Shown here: piece by piece, positions 4,056-6,221 of the stretch | Numbering within the stretch: position 1 is the first letter of the stretch | How the letters are laid out: the number at the start of each line of letters is the position of its first letter | NCBI GenBank assembly: GCA_039811865.1 | Contig: JBDHZK010000144.1 | Coordinates: 1-6,221, forward strand | Reading direction: 5' to 3' | Origin: JBDHZK01 sp039811865 | GTDB taxonomy: Bacteria > Actinomycetota > Actinomycetes > Propionibacteriales > Propionibacteriaceae | DNA: 6,221 bases | Program-made: the position numbers and the translations under genes | Notes under the pieces: model-generated | What the model was told of the DNA's origin: nothing | The model's database searches: none | Seen by the model: the letters and a program-made list of their open reading frames with translations, nothing else

Positions 4056-5981
4056 GTGTCCACCGCCGCCCGCTTGCCCGACCCCGCGCCCGACGGGGAC
4101 GCCCTGTGCGCCGCCCTCGACGGTGAACTGCACGAGCAGCGCGCCGCCGCGCGGGAGGTATTCGGCGGGCTCTCGCCCATGCTGATGGCGCCCGACTTGA
4201 GCGTCGACCAGGCCCGGAGCTGGACGTTCGACCGGCTCGTCGAACTCAATCGGGCGGGACTCGGCAGCGCCGGGCTGCCGCGCCACGCGGGCGAATCGGC
4301 CGACCCGACCGCCGCCGTCGTGGCCTTCGAGACGCTCGCGCACGGCGACCAGTCAGTGGGGATCAAGTCGGGCGTCCAGTTCGGCCTGTTCGGCGGCGCG
4401 GTGATCAACCTGGGCACCGATTGGCATCACGACAACTTCCTGCCCGGGATCACCTCGTTGGCGATCCCGGGGTGCTTCGCCATGACCGAACTCGGGCACG
4501 GCAGCGACGTCGCCAACCTGGAGACGACCATCACCTTCGACCACGCCGCGGACGAGTTCGTCGTCGACTCCCCGACGCCCACCGCCACCAAGGCGTACAT
4601 CGGCAACGCCGCCCGAGACGGCAAGCTGGCGGCGGTGTTCGGGCAACTCATCGTCGACGGCTTGCGGCATGGAATCCACGTCATCCTGGTTCCCATCAGG
4701 GACGATGCGGGCGGCGCCGCGCCCGGGGTGGCCATCGGCGACCAGGGTTCCAAGGGTGGGCTGATCGGCGTCGACAACGGCACGATCTCCTTCGATCACG
4801 TGCGCGTCCCCCGGGCGATGCTGCTCGACCGCTACGGCGGCGTGGACGCCGAGGGCAACTACTCCTCTCCGATCGAGAACTCCAACCGACGCTTCTTCGT
4901 CATGCTGGGGACGCTCGTCCGCGGCCGGGTCTGCATCGGTGCCGGCGCTGCGATCGCCGCCCGGCGGGCGCTGTCGATCGCCGTCCGCTACTCCAGCCGG
5001 CGGCGCCAGTTCACGGCGCCGGGACGTCCCGACGGCGTCTTCCTGCTCGACTATCTCTCGCATCAGCGCCGCCTGCTGCCGGCGGTGGCGAAGGCGTATG
5101 CGCTCGGCTTCGCGCAGAACCAACTGGTTGCTCGGCTGGTGGCGGTGCAAGGGGAGGACGCCACGACGCTGCGCGACCAGCGCGAGCTGGAGACTCGCGC
5201 CGCCGGGTTGAAGGCGGTCACCACCTGGTTCGCCAACGATGCGATCCAGGCGGCCCGGGAGGCCTGCGGCGGGGCGGGATACATGTCCGAAAACCAGCTC
5301 ACCAAGCTGCGGGCCGACACCGACGTATTCGCGACCTTCGAGGGCGACAACACCGTGCTCCTGCAACTGGTCGCGAAGGCGGTGCTGATCAATTACAAGG
5401 GGCAATGGGGCGATCTGGACATGATGGGCACGGTCCAGGCGACCGCGCGGTTGTTTGGGCGAGCCGTGATCGAGCGGACGGCGGCCCGCCGCCTGATCGA
5501 CCGCCTCGTCGCGACCGCACGCCGGCAGGGCGAAAACGTGGCCGTCTTCGATCGTGGCTGGCAGGCGCTGATGTTCGAGGAGCGGGAGCGGCACACCTTG
5601 GAGTCGCTCGCCCAGCGGATGCGCGCCGCGTCGGCCCAGCCGGACTCGTTCGAGGCCTACAACCGGGTGCAGGACCATCTGATCTTCGCCGGCCGCGTGC
5701 ACATGGACCGCGTGATCCTGGAGTCCTTCATCGCCGCGATCGAAGCGGCGCCCGCGGACGTCCGGGGGACGTTGAACCAGCTTTGCGACCTGTACGCGCT
5801 CAGCAGCATCGAGGCCGACCGCGGCTGGTTCGCCGAGCACCACTGGATCAACTCCGCGCGCTCCAAGGCCGTCATCGCCGGGGTGAACAAGGCGTGCGCC
5901 GACCTGCGTCCGCAGGCGATCGCGCTGGTTGACGGACTGGGGATCCCCGAGCACTGGCTCGGCGCGGCCATTCTCGGCTGA
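4056..5981 (+). CDS. Acyl-CoA oxidase (peroxisomal ACOX type)
   Basis: A 641-residue flavoenzyme that oxidises acyl-CoA to trans-2-enoyl-CoA and passes electrons to O2, giving H2O2. Residues 140-151, CFAMTELGHGSD, are the ACOX FAD/substrate signature. PTATKAYIGNAA (175-186), HGIHVILVPIR (205-215) and GVDNGTISFDHVRVPR (238-253) follow as in plant and animal peroxisomal oxidases; the IGNAA and GVDNG forms resemble the plant medium-chain enzyme ACX3. RYSSRRRQF (311-319) opens the helical domain. E429 in TFEGDNTV corresponds to the catalytic glutamate of rat liver oxidase. The C-terminal helical domain to residue 641 is the ACOX extension missing from ordinary 380-residue acyl-CoA dehydrogenases. 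The open frame runs upstream to 3345 across tetR, but AGGAGG and family alignment fix GTG 4056. It follows tetR by 14 nt and overlaps the next gene by one base. O2 use is inferred from family membership. Confidence 0.93.
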   Translation: MSTAARLPDPAPDGDALCAALDGELHEQRAAAREVFGGLSPMLMAPDLSVDQARSWTFDRLVELNRAGLGSAGLPRHAGESADPTAAVVAFETLAHGDQSVGIKSGVQFGLFGGAVINLGTDWHHDNFLPGITSLAIPGCFAMTELGHGSDVANLETTITFDHAADEFVVDSPTPTATKAYIGNAARDGKLAAVFGQLIVDGLRHGIHVILVPIRDDAGGAAPGVAIGDQGSKGGLIGVDNGTISFDHVRVPRAMLLDRYGGVDAEGNYSSPIENSNRRFFVMLGTLVRGRVCIGAGAAIAARRALSIAVRYSSRRRQFTAPGRPDGVFLLDYLSHQRRLLPAVAKAYALGFAQNQLVARLVAVQGEDATTLRDQRELETRAAGLKAVTTWFANDAIQAAREACGGAGYMSENQLTKLRADTDVFATFEGDNTVLLQLVAKAVLINYKGQWGDLDMMGTVQATARLFGRAVIERTAARRLIDRLVATARRQGENVAVFDRGWQALMFEERERHTLESLAQRMRAASAQPDSFEAYNRVQDHLIFAGRVHMDRVILESFIAAIEAAPADVRGTLNQLCDLYALSSIEADRGWFAEHHWINSARSKAVIAGVNKACADLRPQAIALVDGLGIPEHWLGAAILG

Positions 5982-6221
5982 TGGCGGCGCAGCAGGACCG
6001 TCCGGCCACCGTGGCCGACGTCCACGCCGCCGCGCTCGCGATGCCGCACGTGACCATCTACCCGGGCACGCAGGACCGGCCGGTCTACCAGGTCGGCGGT
6101 AAGTCGTTCGTGTTCTTCCGCAATCCCCGGCCGGACGCGGTCGACGCCGAGACCGGCGCTCGGCTGGAGGACGTGATCGTGATCTGGGTGGCGGGCGAGG
6201 GCATCAAGCAGGCGCTGGTCG
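5981..6221 (+). CDS. MmcQ/YjbR-family protein, N-terminal part only
   Basis: Eighty codons from ATG 5981-5983 run open to the window edge. The visible sequence (TVADVHAAALAMPHVTIYP, then PVYQVGGKSFVFFRNP and LEDVIVIWV) has the plan of MmcQ/YjbR (CyaY-like fold) proteins: a helix ending in LxLP-like residues, then a strand with VGGKxF, then a strand and a helix (GEGIKQALV). These small proteins, about 120-150 residues, are often labelled DNA-binding, but their role is unclear. The ATG shares its A with the oxidase stop (TGATG) and has no Shine-Dalgarno sequence of its own, so translation is probably coupled to the oxidase. I cannot say how it would serve fatty acid oxidation. Confidence 0.7.
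   Translation, partial: MAAQQDRPATVADVHAAALAMPHVTIYPGTQDRPVYQVGGKSFVFFRNPRPDAVDAETGARLEDVIVIWVAGEGIKQALV

Noticed and set aside
4353..5954. Long antisense and alternate-frame open readings over the oxidase (also 324-1586 over the thiolase and 1947-3260 over the dehydrogenase)
   Set aside because: They are GC-driven shadows: low-complexity Arg/Gly/Pro/Ala/His sequences without domains, opposite genes with clear catalytic motifs.
3345..5981. A single 878-residue protein covering tetR and the oxidase
   Set aside because: The part before 4056 is an arginine- and proline-rich out-of-frame reading of the tetR gene. AGGAGG before GTG 4056 and the oxidase family alignment place the start there.
4056..5981. 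FadE5-type acyl-CoA dehydrogenase, suggested by the mycobacterial neighbourhood
   Set aside because: The sequence has ACOX signatures (TELGHGSD, PTxTATK-like segment, VDNG, HVRVPR, TFEGDNTV) and does not resemble FadE5 as I remember it.

Overview
The window is GC-rich (about 70% by eye) and every gene has the strong GC bias at third codon positions expected of a high-GC actinobacterium. GTG starts, AGGAGG-type ribosome binding sites and a high-molecular-weight FabG of the mycobacterial FabG4 type fit Actinomycetota. The genus cannot be told from the sequence.

Layout, left to right: (1) On the minus strand, a FadI/FadA2-type thiolase (294-1571) runs directly into the 5' end of a high-molecular-weight 3-oxoacyl reductase (FabG4-like, cut off at base 1). 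Stop and start share one base. (2) A 291-bp gap carries the thiolase promoter region, with a candidate operator and a short perfect palindrome, and a hairpin/inverted repeat just past the next gene. (3) A zinc-dependent medium-chain dehydrogenase of unknown substrate lies on the minus strand (1863-2894). (4) A 517-bp gene-free stretch (2895-3411) holds a 69-nt near-perfect hairpin, an AT-rich inverted repeat and a second copy of the candidate operator. (5) On the plus strand come a TetR-type regulator (3412-4041), a 641-aa peroxisomal-type acyl-CoA oxidase (4056-5981) and the start of an MmcQ/YjbR-family protein (from 5981, cut off at the right edge). These are packed as an operon.

The clear theme is fatty acid (acyl-CoA) beta-oxidation. 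The oxidase would carry out the first step with O2 instead of an electron-transfer flavoprotein. The FabG4-like enzyme would interconvert the 3-hydroxyacyl and 3-oxoacyl forms, and the thiolase would do the final cleavage. No enoyl-CoA hydratase is in the window; a MaoC/HtdX-type hydratase may lie left of base 1, as next to fabG4 in Mycobacterium tuberculosis. The most interesting observation is a 27-position sequence (21 identities) found both upstream of the thiolase and upstream of the tetR start. It is placed as expected if the TetR protein represses both its own oxidase operon and the distant thiolase-reductase operon, with the dehydrogenase gene between them left out. No RNA genes, CRISPR arrays, insertion sequences or prophage genes were seen.
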